Assembly (NCBI RefSeq): GCF_003992665.1
Contig: NZ_RZMX01000006.1
Coordinates: 1 to 64,000, forward strand
Direction: 5' to 3'
From: Pelagibacterium montanilacus
GTDB lineage: Bacteria > Pseudomonadota > Alphaproteobacteria > Rhizobiales > Devosiaceae
DNA length: 64,000 nucleotides
The number at the start of each line of letters is the position of its first letter. Position 1 is the stretch's first letter. Under the pieces are notes generated by a model. That model made no database searches and was not told where the DNA came from. It saw nothing but the letters and a program-made list of their open reading frames with translations. Below are positions 25,223 through 34,564 of the stretch, piece by piece. The translations under genes were made by a program, and so were the position numbers.

Positions 25223-26593
25223 CTATCCCCGCTTGTGCAGGCGAACCCAGATTCCACCCTCAGGGCGCAGGGTGATGGAGGGAAGGTACCCAACCGGCTT
25301 GTCCGTCAGGCGCTCGATATCGAAACGGCGCGCGATCGTGGCCAGCATCAGCATGGCCTCCATCATCGCAAAGCGGTTGCCGATGCAGATGCGTGGGCCA
25401 CCGCCGAACGGAAAATAGGCAAACCTGGGCAAGGTCCGGCGAAAGTCGCCCACCCAGCGCTCGGGTCGGAACATCAGAGGGTCCTCGAAATAGCGAGGAT
25501 CGCGCTGAGTGACCCACGGGCTGAGGATCACCGTGGTGCCCTTGGCCACTGCATAATCCCCGAGTGTCACGTCCTCCCGCGCCTCGCGCCCGATCGCCCA
25601 GCCGGGAGGGAGCAGTCGCAGGATTTCGATCACCGACCACTCGGTGAGCGAGAGCTTCGCGATGTCCTCATAGGTGAGGGCACGGTCACCGGCGACCTCG
25701 TGGGCTTCCTGTGCAATTCGATCCTGGATATCACGGTGTTGTCCCAAAAGGTGGAAACCCCACGCCATTGAGAGGGCAGAGGTCTCGTAGCCAGCGAGAA
25801 GCATATTGCAGATCTCGTCGCGCAACTGCCGGTCCGACATGGGGTTGCCGTTCTCGTCGCGTGCCGACATCAGGAGCGACAGGAATCCTGCAGGCTCGCC
25901 CCTTCCCGAACGCTGTTCCGCGATGATCCGGTAGATCATCTTTTCCATGTATGCGATGCCACGCCGATAGCGGATATGTCCGGGCAGGGGCACCGCATCG
26001 GGAATGACCACGGGGCGCGAGAACCTGGCCGCCACTTCATCGATCACCCAGTATGCGGCCTGCTCCATTTCCTCGAGATACTCGCTGACATCGGCGTTGA
26101 GCAGCGTGCGCGCCGCGATCATCAGGCCCAGGGCCATCATTTCGCGGTGCATGTCGATTTCCTGACCGTCTTGCCAGCGACCGATCACCTTCTCGGTGAG
26201 TTCGACCATGTGAGGCGCGTAGTCCTGCAGCGGACGGGTGGCAAATGCCGGGGCGGACAGCTTCCGCTGGCGCTGCCATTCGGCGTCTTCGGCAGTGAAC
26301 AGGCCATTGCCCAGCAGCGCTTCAAGCTGACGCCAGAACACCCTGTTCTTGGTGAAGCGTTCATGTTGCTTGACCAGCACTTGCTCGATCAGATCGGCTT
26401 CGTTGACCAGCACCGCGGGGAAGACCCCCAGCTTGAGCCGGGTGACATCGCCATGTTCACGCGCGCTGCGCTCAAGAAAGCCGAGCATGTCCCGGTTCAT
26501 GTCCAGGAGATGGCCGAGCACCGGAAGCGCCCGGGGGCCAGTCACGGGACGGGGCGATCCTGCAGTGTTTGGCGATGGCGCGAGCGTGGACAT
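25223..26593 (-). CDS. Cytochrome P450
   Basis: 456-aa soluble bacterial P450 monooxygenase. The I-helix motif is NMLLAGYETSALSM, the K-helix ExxR is in VIEILRLLPPG, the meander is FRPERW, and the haem loop is FPFGGGPRICIGNRFA with the cysteine thiolate. The pattern is close to CYP families that hydroxylate fatty acids or terpenoids. MSTLAPSPN is taken as start; the longer open frame upstream merely crosses the TRAP genes antisense. No ferredoxin or reductase gene is adjacent, so redox partners must come from elsewhere. Confidence 0.9.
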   Translation of the reverse strand: MSTLAPSPNTAGSPRPVTGPRALPVLGHLLDMNRDMLGFLERSAREHGDVTRLKLGVFPAVLVNEADLIEQVLVKQHERFTKNRVFWRQLEALLGNGLFTAEDAEWQRQRKLSAPAFATRPLQDYAPHMVELTEKVIGRWQDGQEIDMHREMMALGLMIAARTLLNADVSEYLEEMEQAAYWVIDEVAARFSRPVVIPDAVPLPGHIRYRRGIAYMEKMIYRIIAEQRSGRGEPAGFLSLLMSARDENGNPMSDRQLRDEICNMLLAGYETSALSMAWGFHLLGQHRDIQDRIAQEAHEVAGDRALTYEDIAKLSLTEWSVIEILRLLPPGWAIGREAREDVTLGDYAVAKGTTVILSPWVTQRDPRYFEDPLMFRPERWVGDFRRTLPRFAYFPFGGGPRICIGNRFAMMEAMLMLATIARRFDIERLTDKPVGYLPSITLRPEGGIWVRLHKRG

Positions 26594-26836
26594 CCTGTGA
26601 CCCCAATCCTGTTTCGCGCCGGCAAGATAGGTGTAAAGGCACAGGCCGTCCACCACCGTGGCTGGGGTAGGGCGAAGCCGTCGGGTCATCGCGATCCAAG
26701 AACGGATTTGCGCTATACCGCAGCAAACAAAGACGGGTTTCCTGGAATTAGGACTTGATCGGAACAGCTTTGCGCTGGAAGTATGTTGTCCTCTAGAGAG
26801 ACGAGAAATGCTCAAACTTTCACAAGGGAGACGAAC

Positions 26837-27823
26837 GTGAATACTCTGGAAAAACGTATCGGCATCAAGACTGCGACTGTGGCTGCTGCTGGCGTCATGC
26901 TGGCCTTTTCGGCTGCTCCGTCGATGGCACAGCAACAGTTCGTGACGATTGGCACGGGCGGCGTTACTGGCGTCTACTACCCCGCAGGCGGCGCGATCTG
27001 TCTGAATGTGAACCAGGGCCGTGCCGAACACGGCATCCGCTGCTCGGCCGAATCGACCGGCGGATCGGTCTTCAACCTCAACTCGATCCGTGAGGGAGAG
27101 CTCAACATCGGTGTGGTTCAGTCCGACGTTCAGTACAACGCGCTCAACGGCATCGATCAGTTTGCCGACGCCGGGGAATACGAAGATCTGCGCGCGTTGT
27201 TTTCTCTGCACCCCGAGCCGTTCACCGTCGTGGCACGGGCTGACGCGGGCATCGAGTCCTTCGAGGACCTTGTGGGCAAGCGCGTGAACATCGGCAACCC
27301 CGGGTCGGGCCAGCGCAACACCATGGAACTGCTCATGGAAGAGTATGGCTGGACCATGGACGACTTTGCCCTTGCCGCAGAGTTGCCCTCGCGTGAACAG
27401 GCTCAGGGCCTTTGCGACAACCAGTTCGACGCCTTCGTCTTCACCGTCGGCCATCCCTCCGGTTCGATCTCCGAGCCGGTCGCGACCTGCGATGCCGTTC
27501 TGGTCAACGTGACCGGTGACATCATCGACGATCTGGTGGAAGCCAACCCTTATTACTTCCACGCCACTATTCCGGCCGGCATGTACAACAACGAGGAAGA
27601 CGTCTCGACCTTCGGTGTCGGGGCAACGGTCGTATCCTCGACCGACACATCGGCAGACATGGTTTACGAGGTCGTCAAAGCGGTCTTCGAGAACTTCGAC
27701 CAATTCAAGGGTCTGCACCCGGCGTTCGCAGTGCTCGAAGCCGAGACCATGGTGTCTTCGGGCCTGTCTGCTCCGCTCCACGAAGGCGCTGAGCGCTACT
27801 TCGAAGAAGCAGGTCTGCTCTAG
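26837..27823 (+). CDS. TRAP transporter solute receptor, TAXI family
   Basis: 328-aa periplasmic receptor. It starts with GTG at 26837, with AAGGGAG seven bases upstream. A Sec signal peptide (hydrophobic residues 13-27, then SMAQ) is followed by [17 protein letters not shown], the hallmark opening of TAXI receptors. [13 protein letters not shown] and [18 protein letters not shown] are further family segments. It works with the fused permease downstream in sodium- or proton-driven uptake. Known TAXI ligands are glutamate-like dicarboxylates and related acids. Confidence 0.9.
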   Translation: MNTLEKRIGIKTATVAAAGVMLAFSAAPSMAQQQFVTIGTGGVTGVYYPAGGAICLNVNQGRAEHGIRCSAESTGGSVFNLNSIREGELNIGVVQSDVQYNALNGIDQFADAGEYEDLRALFSLHPEPFTVVARADAGIESFEDLVGKRVNIGNPGSGQRNTMELLMEEYGWTMDDFALAAELPSREQAQGLCDNQFDAFVFTVGHPSGSISEPVATCDAVLVNVTGDIIDDLVEANPYYFHATIPAGMYNNEEDVSTFGVGATVVSSTDTSADMVYEVVKAVFENFDQFKGLHPAFAVLEAETMVSSGLSAPLHEGAERYFEEAGLL

Positions 27824-27901
27824 ACGGCAATTGGCGGTGGGCTCGGCGACGTTCGGGCCCACTTTCGTTTCGGGCAGTCGCTTTGGCTGCTTTCGCACAT
27901 G

Positions 27902-27925
27902 GGCAGGGCGAGATTGCGCCCTGCC
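27902..27925 (+). promoter_or_regulatory. Intercistronic hairpin after the TAXI receptor gene
   Basis: A perfect 9-bp stem (27902-27910 with 27917-27925) with a 6-nt loop lies in the 132-bp gap before the permease gene. A smaller dyad (GTGGGC facing GCCCAC) precedes it. There is no T-tract, so transcription probably continues into the permease. Confidence 0.5.
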
Positions 27926-27955
27926 GCCAGAGGGTAGATTGCGAGAGGGGCGAAG

Positions 27956-30808
27956 ATGTCCGAAACGATAGGCACAAAGGCGCAAACTGATGCTCCCGAC
28001 AGCCGGGATCTCCAGGATATGGTGGCCGCAGCCGATACCGGCGCGCGCAACCCGAAAGGATTTCCGGCAAGCCTGCTGTTCGGCGTAGCGATCGCGTGGT
28101 CGTTGTTCCAGCTCTGGATCGCCTCGCCACTGCCCTTCATGCTCGCGCCGACGATCGACCCGATCCTGCGCGGCCTGCTTGGAGTTGTCCTCGGGGACAA
28201 CAGTGCCAGTATCGTCTTCAACAGCACTCAGGCGCGTTCGATTCATCTCGCCTTCGCGATGTTCCTCGCGCTGACGGCCTATCCCGGCGCTGTCCAGCGC
28301 ACCGCGAGTTTCCCGGTTTTTGCCGTACTCTATGTGATCGCCGCACTCGGCTTTGCCTATTATGCGTTGACCCTCGCGGGTGCAGGGGACCCGCAATGGC
28401 TGGTGTTCACCGTGATGACGGTGCTTGCGCTCATGGCGGGATACTCGGCATGGCGCCCGACGCCGCTCGATCGCGTGCCCAGCATCGATTGGGTGCTGGC
28501 GGCGGCCGCGGCATTCTCGTCCGCCTACCTCTATATCTTTTATGCGGAACTGGCGCAGCGTCCGGGCTCGCCTGAACTGTTCGACCTGATCGTGGCCGGT
28601 GCTGGGGTCGTGCTGCTGCTGGAGGCCACGCGACGCGCGCTTGGCCCCGCGTTGCTGTTCATCGCCGCGATCTTCCTGGTCTATACCTTCGCCGGGCCGT
28701 ACATGCCCGACCTTATCGCCCATCGGGGCGCGTCCTTCCAGCGCGCCATGAGTCAGCAATGGCTGACCGCAGAAGGCGTGTTCGGGATCGCGCTCGGCGT
28801 ATCGACGAGCTTTGTGTTTCTGTTTGTGCTCTTCGGGGCCTTGCTCGACAAGGCAGGGGCCGGCAATTATTTCATCAAGGTCGCATTCGCGCTGCTGGGG
28901 CACATGCGGGGCGGGCCTGCAAAGGCCTCGGTCGTGGCGTCGGCGATGACCGGAATCATATCGGGTTCCTCGATCGCCAATGTCGTAACCACCGGCACGT
29001 TCACCATCCCGCTGATGAAGCGTGTCGGGTTCAGTGCCGAAAAGGCCGGTGCGGTCGAAGTCGCAGGGTCGACCAATGGCCAGATCACGCCTCCGGTGAT
29101 GGGGGCGGCGGCGTTCCTGATGGTCGAGTATGTGGGCATTTCCTACGTCGAGGTGATCCAGCACGCCCTGCTGCCGGCGCTGCTCGCATATGCCGGGCTC
29201 ATCTACCTGGTGCACCTGGAGTCCCTCAAGCTGGGCCTCGAAGGGCTGCCCAAGCGCAAGGTGACTCCCTGGTTCTGGAGCCTCTTCAATTTCGGCATCA
29301 CGATCGCGAGCATCGTGATCCTCGCCGCCATTGTCTATTACGGCATCGGCTGGACGCGGAACGTGTTCGGCCCTGCGGCCAGCGTGGTGGTTCTCGGTCT
29401 GATCCTGGCGACTTATCTGGGGCTGCTCTGGATGTCGGCTCGCGAGGACGAACTACAGATCGATGACCCGAACGATCCTGTTCTCGAATTGCCCGATACA
29501 GGTCCCACGGTGCGCAGCGGGCTCTATTTCCTCCTGCCCATAGTCGTCCTGCTCTGGGCCTTGATCGTGGAGCGGCTGTCGCCGGGCCTGTCGGCCTTCT
29601 ATGCCGTGGCAGTGATGATGTTCATCCTCGTTACCCAGCGCCCGATCCTCGCGCTGATGCGAAAGCGTGGAGAGTTGATCGCGTCAGTAAGGCAAGGCTG
29701 TGCGGATCTCGTCGAGGGCTTGGCCGCCGGCGCGCGCAACATGGTGGGAATCGGTGTTGCCACGGCATCGGCAGGCATCATCGTGGGTACAGTGGCGCAG
29801 ACCGGTATAGGGGCCGTTCTGGTGGAGCTCGTACAGTATATCTCGGGTGGCAACCTGCTGCTCATGCTCTGCCTCACCGCAGTGTTCTGCATCGTTCTCG
29901 GCCTCGGCCTGCCCACCACGGCGAACTACATCATCGTCGCCACGCTCATGGCTCCGGTGATCGTGGAACTGGGCACCCAGCAGGGGCTCGTCGTGCCGTT
30001 GATCGCAGTGCATCTGTTCGTGTTCTATTTCGGACTGATGGCAGACGCCACGCCGCCCGTGGGGCTTGCCGCTTACGCCGCGGCTGCCGTATCGCGCGGT
30101 GACCCGATCAAGACCGGGTTGACCTCGATTACCTACGACATCAGGACGATCATCCTGCCGTTCATCTTCATCTTCAACACCCAGCTGCTGCTGATCGGCA
30201 TCGATGGACTGTTGACGCTGATCAGCGTTGTCGTAACCGGCTTCATTGGCATGCTGATGTTCGCGGCGGGCTCGCACGGCTATTTCATTACGCGCAGCCG
30301 CCTCTGGGAATCGGCCGCACTGCTGCTGGTGTCCTTCACGCTGTTCCGGCCCGATTTCTGGATCGACATGATCGATCCACGCTACGAAACGCATCCGCCC
30401 AGCGAGATCATGAAGGTCATCGAGACCAAGCCGGACGGGTCCTTCCTGCGGCTCGAGGTATCTGGCCTGACTATGATGGGCGACGAGGTGACCCGCACGG
30501 TCATGCTCAATATGGGCCCCGAGGCCCCGCCGATGGATCGGCTGCGCAGCGCCGGCCTCGAGGTCATGGCCACGGGCGATACCGTGCAGGTGATGAATGT
30601 GCAATTTGGCAGCGAAGCCGAACGCATGGGAGTCGAGTTCGGCATGCAGGTGACCGAGGTGCTTACGCCCAATGACGACCGGTTGCCCGACGAGATCGCT
30701 TACATCCCTGCCTTGCTGCTGCTTGGCGGAGTCTATGTGTTGCAAAGGCGCCGAAAGGCGTCCGAACCGGACAAGCCCAAGGCGCAGAGGCCGGCAGTCG
30801 AAGCCTAG
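27956..30808 (+). CDS. TRAP transporter fused 4TM/12TM permease with DUF3394 tail
   Basis: 950-aa inner-membrane protein. Residues up to about 230 hold the small-subunit-like helices. Residues 230-780 are the large DctM-like domain (MRGGPAKASVVASAMTGIISGSS, in pieces: MRGGPAKAS, AMTGIISGSS, GSTNGQITPPVMGAAAF). The last 170 residues form a soluble DUF3394-type domain with a final helix (YIPALLLLGGVYVL). Fusion of both membrane subunits is usual for TAXI systems. The first 40 residues are polar and cytoplasmic. The receptor lies upstream and the universal stress protein 10 bp downstream. Confidence 0.9.
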   Translation: MSETIGTKAQTDAPDSRDLQDMVAAADTGARNPKGFPASLLFGVAIAWSLFQLWIASPLPFMLAPTIDPILRGLLGVVLGDNSASIVFNSTQARSIHLAFAMFLALTAYPGAVQRTASFPVFAVLYVIAALGFAYYALTLAGAGDPQWLVFTVMTVLALMAGYSAWRPTPLDRVPSIDWVLAAAAAFSSAYLYIFYAELAQRPGSPELFDLIVAGAGVVLLLEATRRALGPALLFIAAIFLVYTFAGPYMPDLIAHRGASFQRAMSQQWLTAEGVFGIALGVSTSFVFLFVLFGALLDKAGAGNYFIKVAFALLGHMRGGPAKASVVASAMTGIISGSSIANVVTTGTFTIPLMKRVGFSAEKAGAVEVAGSTNGQITPPVMGAAAFLMVEYVGISYVEVIQHALLPALLAYAGLIYLVHLESLKLGLEGLPKRKVTPWFWSLFNFGITIASIVILAAIVYYGIGWTRNVFGPAASVVVLGLILATYLGLLWMSAREDELQIDDPNDPVLELPDTGPTVRSGLYFLLPIVVLLWALIVERLSPGLSAFYAVAVMMFILVTQRPILALMRKRGELIASVRQGCADLVEGLAAGARNMVGIGVATASAGIIVGTVAQTGIGAVLVELVQYISGGNLLLMLCLTAVFCIVLGLGLPTTANYIIVATLMAPVIVELGTQQGLVVPLIAVHLFVFYFGLMADATPPVGLAAYAAAAVSRGDPIKTGLTSITYDIRTIILPFIFIFNTQLLLIGIDGLLTLISVVVTGFIGMLMFAAGSHGYFITRSRLWESAALLLVSFTLFRPDFWIDMIDPRYETHPPSEIMKVIETKPDGSFLRLEVSGLTMMGDEVTRTVMLNMGPEAPPMDRLRSAGLEVMATGDTVQVMNVQFGSEAERMGVEFGMQVTEVLTPNDDRLPDEIAYIPALLLLGGVYVLQRRRKASEPDKPKAQRPAVEA

Positions 30809-30818
30809 GGAGGCGGCC

Positions 30819-31262
30819 ATGTACAAGAATATCCTGCTTACCATCGACCTCGCGAATCTCGACGGTGAGCGCAGGGCGGTCGATACGGTGGTGGAGTATG
30901 CACGAGCGTTTGGGGCGCAGCTTCATATCCTGACGGTGGTCCCTGATTTTGGCATGTCCATCGTCGGCAGCTTCTTTCCGCCCGAGCATGAAAAACGGGC
31001 GGTCGAGACGGCGAACGAGCAATTGCACGCCTTCACGCGCACGGCGATCCCGGTCGATATCCGGCACCGGCACATCGTCGATCACGGCGTGATCTACCGT
31101 GTGATCCTGCACTATACGCGCGAGACGCAGTGCGATCTGGTGGTCATGTCCTCCGGACGCCCGGATCTTGAGGATTACATCCTTGGGCCCAACGCCGCGC
31201 GGGTTATGCGGCATGCGCGCTGCTCTGTGCTGGTGGTGCGCGACGACGGGGAAGCCCATTAG
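30819..31262 (+). CDS. Universal stress protein, UspA family
   Basis: 147-aa cytoplasmic protein with the UspA fold: YKNILLTIDLAN at the start and the ATP-binding-like segment VVMSSGRPDLEDYILGPNAARVMRHARCSVLVVR (core G-x2-x-G-x9 residues recognisable). AGGGAGGCGG precedes the ATG at 30819. UspA-like proteins often follow TRAP genes and are thought to adjust transporter activity by nucleotide binding (as with TeaD and the ectoine TRAP system). That role here is inferred from position. Confidence 0.87.
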   Translation: MYKNILLTIDLANLDGERRAVDTVVEYARAFGAQLHILTVVPDFGMSIVGSFFPPEHEKRAVETANEQLHAFTRTAIPVDIRHRHIVDHGVIYRVILHYTRETQCDLVVMSSGRPDLEDYILGPNAARVMRHARCSVLVVRDDGEAH

Positions 31263-31288
31263 CGCCACATTTGGCCTGGGAGGGCCCC

Positions 31289-32623
31289 ATGAAATCGCGA
31301 TACGTATTTCCACGTCATACCGGGGCGGACCTTCCCGTCGCGGTTGGCGGGGACGGAATCCATCTGATCGATAGCGAGGGTCGGCGTTATATCGATGCCA
31401 GCGGCGGAGCAGCCGTTTCGTGTCTCGGGCACTCGGACGCCGATGTAACCGCAGCCATATGCCGGCAGGCTGAAAAGCTCGCCTTCGCGCATACCGGATT
31501 TTTCACCAGCGAGCCCACCGAAGCGTTGGCCGAGAAGCTGGTAAGGTTGGCGCCTGAAGGCATCGAGCGCGCCTATTTCGTGTCCGGTGGGTCAGAAGCA
31601 ATGGAGGCCGCGCTCAAGCTGGCGCGGCAGTATTATCTCGAGGTGGGCCAGCCCCAGCGGCGACAAATCATCGCCCGCTGGCAGAGCTATCATGGCAATA
31701 CGCTCGGTGCGCTATCGGCGGGCGGTAATCGCTGGCGGCGTGCGCAGTTCGAGCCGTTCATGGTCGGGGCCATGCATCATGTATCCCCATGCAATGCCTG
31801 GCGGTACAAGGCGGAAGGGGAGACCGACGATGCCTATGGTGACAGGCTCGCGGCGGAACTGGACGCAAAGATCGAGGAACTGGGGCCCGAAACCGTTGCC
31901 GCCTTTGTGGCCGAACCGATCGTGGGGGCGACGATGGGAGCGGTTCCGCCTGTCGAAGGATATTTCCGCAAGATCAAAGCCGTATGTGAGAAACATGGCG
32001 TATTGCTCATCCTCGACGAGGTCATGTGCGGCATGGGCCGGACCGGGACTTTGTTTGCGTGTGAACAGGACGGGATAAGCCCGGACATGATCGCGGTCGC
32101 CAAGGGACTGGGCGCCGGCTATCAGCCCATCGGCGCGCTTTTGGTTTCGGCCGGGGTATATGCGGCCATCGAGGCGGGCTCGGGCTTTTTCCAGCATGGG
32201 CACACCTATGTCGGCCATCCGATCGGCACGGCCGCAGCGCTTGCTGTGCTCGAGAAGATATCGGGCCCCGAGATGCTGGCGCAGGTCAGGCACAGCGGCA
32301 GCCATCTCATGGCCAACCTGTGCGCGCGGTATCGCAACCATCCTCATATCGGGGAGGTCAGGGGCAGAGGGCTCTTCATCGGGCTGGAGGTTGTCGCAGA
32401 CCGGGCGACCAAGGAGCCGTTCGATCCAGCGCGGCGTTTGGCAGCGCGCATCAAGTCCGAGGCCATGGCCAATGGTCTGATGTGCTACCCAATGAGTGGA
32501 ACCGTGGATGGCGAACGCGGAGATCATGTTCTGCTCGCGCCGCCTTTCATCGCAACGATCGACGAGCTCGATCTGCTGGCCGATTTGCTGGATAAAAGCA
32601 TCGCGCGCGTTCTGGCGGCTTGA
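31289..32623 (+). CDS. Class III PLP-dependent aminotransferase
   Basis: 444-aa fold-type I aminotransferase. The PLP phosphate loop is FVSGGSEAMEAALKLA, the ring-stacking aromatic is in YHGNTLGALSAGG, LILDEVMCGMGRTG holds the pyridine-binding Asp, and the Schiff-base Lys is in VAKGLGAGYQPIGA. GGGAGG precedes the ATG at 31289; a Met six codons earlier is weaker. It probably transaminates the compound imported by the TRAP system, for example an omega-amino acid, diamine or keto acid. The exact substrate is not visible. Confidence 0.88.
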   Translation: MKSRYVFPRHTGADLPVAVGGDGIHLIDSEGRRYIDASGGAAVSCLGHSDADVTAAICRQAEKLAFAHTGFFTSEPTEALAEKLVRLAPEGIERAYFVSGGSEAMEAALKLARQYYLEVGQPQRRQIIARWQSYHGNTLGALSAGGNRWRRAQFEPFMVGAMHHVSPCNAWRYKAEGETDDAYGDRLAAELDAKIEELGPETVAAFVAEPIVGATMGAVPPVEGYFRKIKAVCEKHGVLLILDEVMCGMGRTGTLFACEQDGISPDMIAVAKGLGAGYQPIGALLVSAGVYAAIEAGSGFFQHGHTYVGHPIGTAAALAVLEKISGPEMLAQVRHSGSHLMANLCARYRNHPHIGEVRGRGLFIGLEVVADRATKEPFDPARRLAARIKSEAMANGLMCYPMSGTVDGERGDHVLLAPPFIATIDELDLLADLLDKSIARVLAA

Positions 32624-32650
32624 GGCGGCCAAATTTTGCTCTTGGCCGCC
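32624..32650 (+). terminator. Hairpin after the aminotransferase gene
   Basis: Directly after the stop codon, GGCGGCCAA (32624-32632) pairs perfectly with TTGGCCGCC (32642-32650) across a 9-nt AT-rich loop. A second small dyad, GGGAAAC-CGC-GTTTCCC, lies at 32656-32672. No T-tract follows. It probably marks the end of the TRAP operon. Confidence 0.5.
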
Positions 32651-32797
32651 GAGCGGGGAAACCGCGTTTCCCGTCCGGAGAGCCCGCCGGAATATCGGTT
32701 CTCCAAGGGGACTGGCGAACTGGCCGCAGTCTGTGGCACTGTGAAGGCTGTCGAGAGAAGCGCGCACGCGCCCAGAGAGAGAGGGGACCTCACACCC

Positions 32798-33118
32798 ATG
32801 GGGATCATGAAACCAATAGCCGGCACCCTGGCGGCCGGGACAATCCTTGCCGCATCGCTTGCCGGGGCCGTGCAGGCGCAGGAGACCGACGCGTCGGTGC
32901 TGGCCGGAACTTGCGCGAACTGCCACGGCACAGACGGAGTGTCGCCCGGCAGCATTCCGAGCATTGCCGGACAGCCCTATGCCGTCCTGATTGCGCAGCT
33001 CCAAGCCTTCAAGGCAGGTGAAGTCCCCGGCGCTACCATCATGACTCGCATCGCGAGCGGCTATACCGACGAAGAACTCGAGGCGATCGCCCGGTACTTC
33101 TCGGAAATCGAGCAGTAA
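32798..33118 (+). CDS. Small c-type cytochrome of the sulfur module
   Basis: 106-aa monohaem cytochrome c. A signal peptide (about residues 5-28, QAQE cleavage) exports it to the periplasm. Haem attaches at CANCH, followed by GTDGVSPGSIPSIAGQ, and the distal Met is probably in ATIMTRIASGYTDEELEAIA. The ATG at 32798 has GAGGGG upstream. It resembles the cytochrome subunit of flavocytochrome c sulfide dehydrogenase (FccA/SoxE) and lies 12 bp before the flavoprotein gene, so it is the likely electron acceptor. Confidence 0.85.
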   Translation: MGIMKPIAGTLAAGTILAASLAGAVQAQETDASVLAGTCANCHGTDGVSPGSIPSIAGQPYAVLIAQLQAFKAGEVPGATIMTRIASGYTDEELEAIARYFSEIEQ

Positions 33119-33130
33119 GGGGAGGCTGGA

Positions 33131-34420
33131 ATGGTCACGAGACGCACACTCATCAAATCGCTCGGCGCCGTATCGGTTGCCGCACCCATGTTCTCCATGC
33201 CCTCGATCGCGCGTGGCCAGTCGGCCGGTCGCGTCGTCGTGGTCGGCGGCGGCTTTGGTGGCGCCACGGCAGCCAAGTATCTCAAGCGGCAAAACCCGGC
33301 GCTTGATGTAACGCTGGTGGAGGCATCCGGGCGCTTCTACACCTGTCCGTTCTCGAACCTTTATCTGGGCGGGCTGCGGGACTTCGAATCCATCGGACAT
33401 TCTTACGACGAACTCACGGACGTCTACGGGGTGAACCTCGTGACGGATTGGGCGGAAGGCGTGGATGGCGATGCGCATACAGTCACATTGGCCTCGGGCG
33501 AGGTCCTAGACTACGACAAGCTGTTGCTTTCTCCGGGCGTAGACATGCGCTGGGGTGCGATCGAAGGCTATGACGAGTCCGCAGCGCAGCTTGCTCCGCA
33601 CGCCTGGAAAGCCGGCGAGCAAACGCAGATCCTAAAAGCGCAACTTGAAAGCATGGATGATGGTGGCCTGTTCATCCTGTCCTCGCCCGAAAACCCGTTC
33701 CGGTGCCCTCCGGGGCCTTATGAGCGGGTGTCGATGATTGCCAACTATTTTACCAACAACAAACCCAACTCCAAGATTTTGGTGCTGGATTCCAAGGATG
33801 CGTTCTCCAAGCAAGGGCTTTTCGAGGCTGGATGGCGCGAACTCTATGGGGACATGATCGAGTGGGTGTCGCTTTCCAACGACGGTCGCGTTGTTCGCGT
33901 CGACGCGGAGAACCTGGAGGTCGAGACCGAATTTGGAGAGGTTCACAAAGCCGACGTCCTCAATATCGTTCCGCCGCAGAAGGCCGGGGCCATCGCTGAT
34001 GCGGCCGGTGTGACCAATGAGGGCGGGTGGGTTCCGATCGTTCCCGAAACATTCGAGTCCCAGCAGGTTCCCGATATCTATGTTGTCGGCGATGCCACAG
34101 TCGCGGCTCCGATGCCCAAGTCGGGGTTCTGCGCCAACTCGCAGGGTAAGGTTGCAGCTGCAGCCATCGTTGCCTCACTGGCCGGACAGGAGCCGCCAGC
34201 ACCGTCCTGGGTCAACACCTGCTATTCCGTTCTGGCCCCCGATTACGGGATTTCGGTTGCGGGCGTCTATCACGTGGCGGACGGACAGATCGCAGAAGTT
34301 GCCGATTCGGGCGGGGTCAGCCCGGCTGATGCAGATTCCGACTTCAGGCGGCGCGAGGCGGAATACGCTGTCGGCTGGTACGATGCGATCGCCCGCGATA
34401 CCTGGGGGACCGGCGCCTAG
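33131..34420 (+). CDS. fccB: Flavocytochrome c sulfide dehydrogenase flavoprotein subunit (FccB/SoxF-like)
   Basis: 429-aa FAD-dependent periplasmic oxidoreductase that oxidises sulfide to sulfur and passes electrons to cytochrome c. It has a Tat signal VTRRTLIKSLGA, FAD-binding VVVVGGGFGGATAAKYL, ASGRFYTCPFSNLYLGG, the redox-Cys segment FRCPPGPYERVSM, a C-terminal FAD contact IYVVGDATV and PKSGFCANSQGKVAA with the second conserved Cys. Its length matches FccB. It is preceded by the cytochrome c gene and followed by a sulfur-compound transporter, so sulfide or sulfane sulfur is the likely substrate. Confidence 0.9.
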   Translation: MVTRRTLIKSLGAVSVAAPMFSMPSIARGQSAGRVVVVGGGFGGATAAKYLKRQNPALDVTLVEASGRFYTCPFSNLYLGGLRDFESIGHSYDELTDVYGVNLVTDWAEGVDGDAHTVTLASGEVLDYDKLLLSPGVDMRWGAIEGYDESAAQLAPHAWKAGEQTQILKAQLESMDDGGLFILSSPENPFRCPPGPYERVSMIANYFTNNKPNSKILVLDSKDAFSKQGLFEAGWRELYGDMIEWVSLSNDGRVVRVDAENLEVETEFGEVHKADVLNIVPPQKAGAIADAAGVTNEGGWVPIVPETFESQQVPDIYVVGDATVAAPMPKSGFCANSQGKVAAAAIVASLAGQEPPAPSWVNTCYSVLAPDYGISVAGVYHVADGQIAEVADSGGVSPADADSDFRRREAEYAVGWYDAIARDTWGTGA

Positions 34421-34545
34421 AGCATTCCGAGGAAAATACCCGTCCCAAAGTCAATTGGGGATGGGTACACTTCCCGGGTCGGAAACGCGACACGTCGAAG
34501 AATCAGAACTCCTGTTCTGGATCAATCAGAACAGGAGCAACCGGC
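34421..34545. repeat. Hairpin-rich intergenic element, candidate dispersed repeat
   Basis: The 144-bp gap between fccB and the YeeE gene holds two dyads: an imperfect one at 34437-34467 and a perfect 11-bp stem CTCCTGTTCTG/CAGAACAGGAG at 34509-34537 with a 7-nt loop. The opening AGAGCATTCCGAGGAAAAT resembles the small dispersed intergenic elements I know from Rhizobiales genomes. Only one copy was noticed in this window. It may instead be an operator or attenuator for the transporter gene. Confidence 0.45.
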
Positions 34546-34564
34546 ATCTTGAGGAGGGCGGTCG

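Noticed and set aside
25223-29215. Very long minus-strand open frame that includes the P450
   Set aside because: Only the last 456 codons are a P450. The remainder crosses the TAXI receptor and TRAP permease genes antisense and is low-complexity, as expected for codon-position bias in GC-rich DNA.
31712-33478. 588-codon minus-strand frame
   Set aside because: Antisense to the aminotransferase, cytochrome c and fccB genes; no domain.
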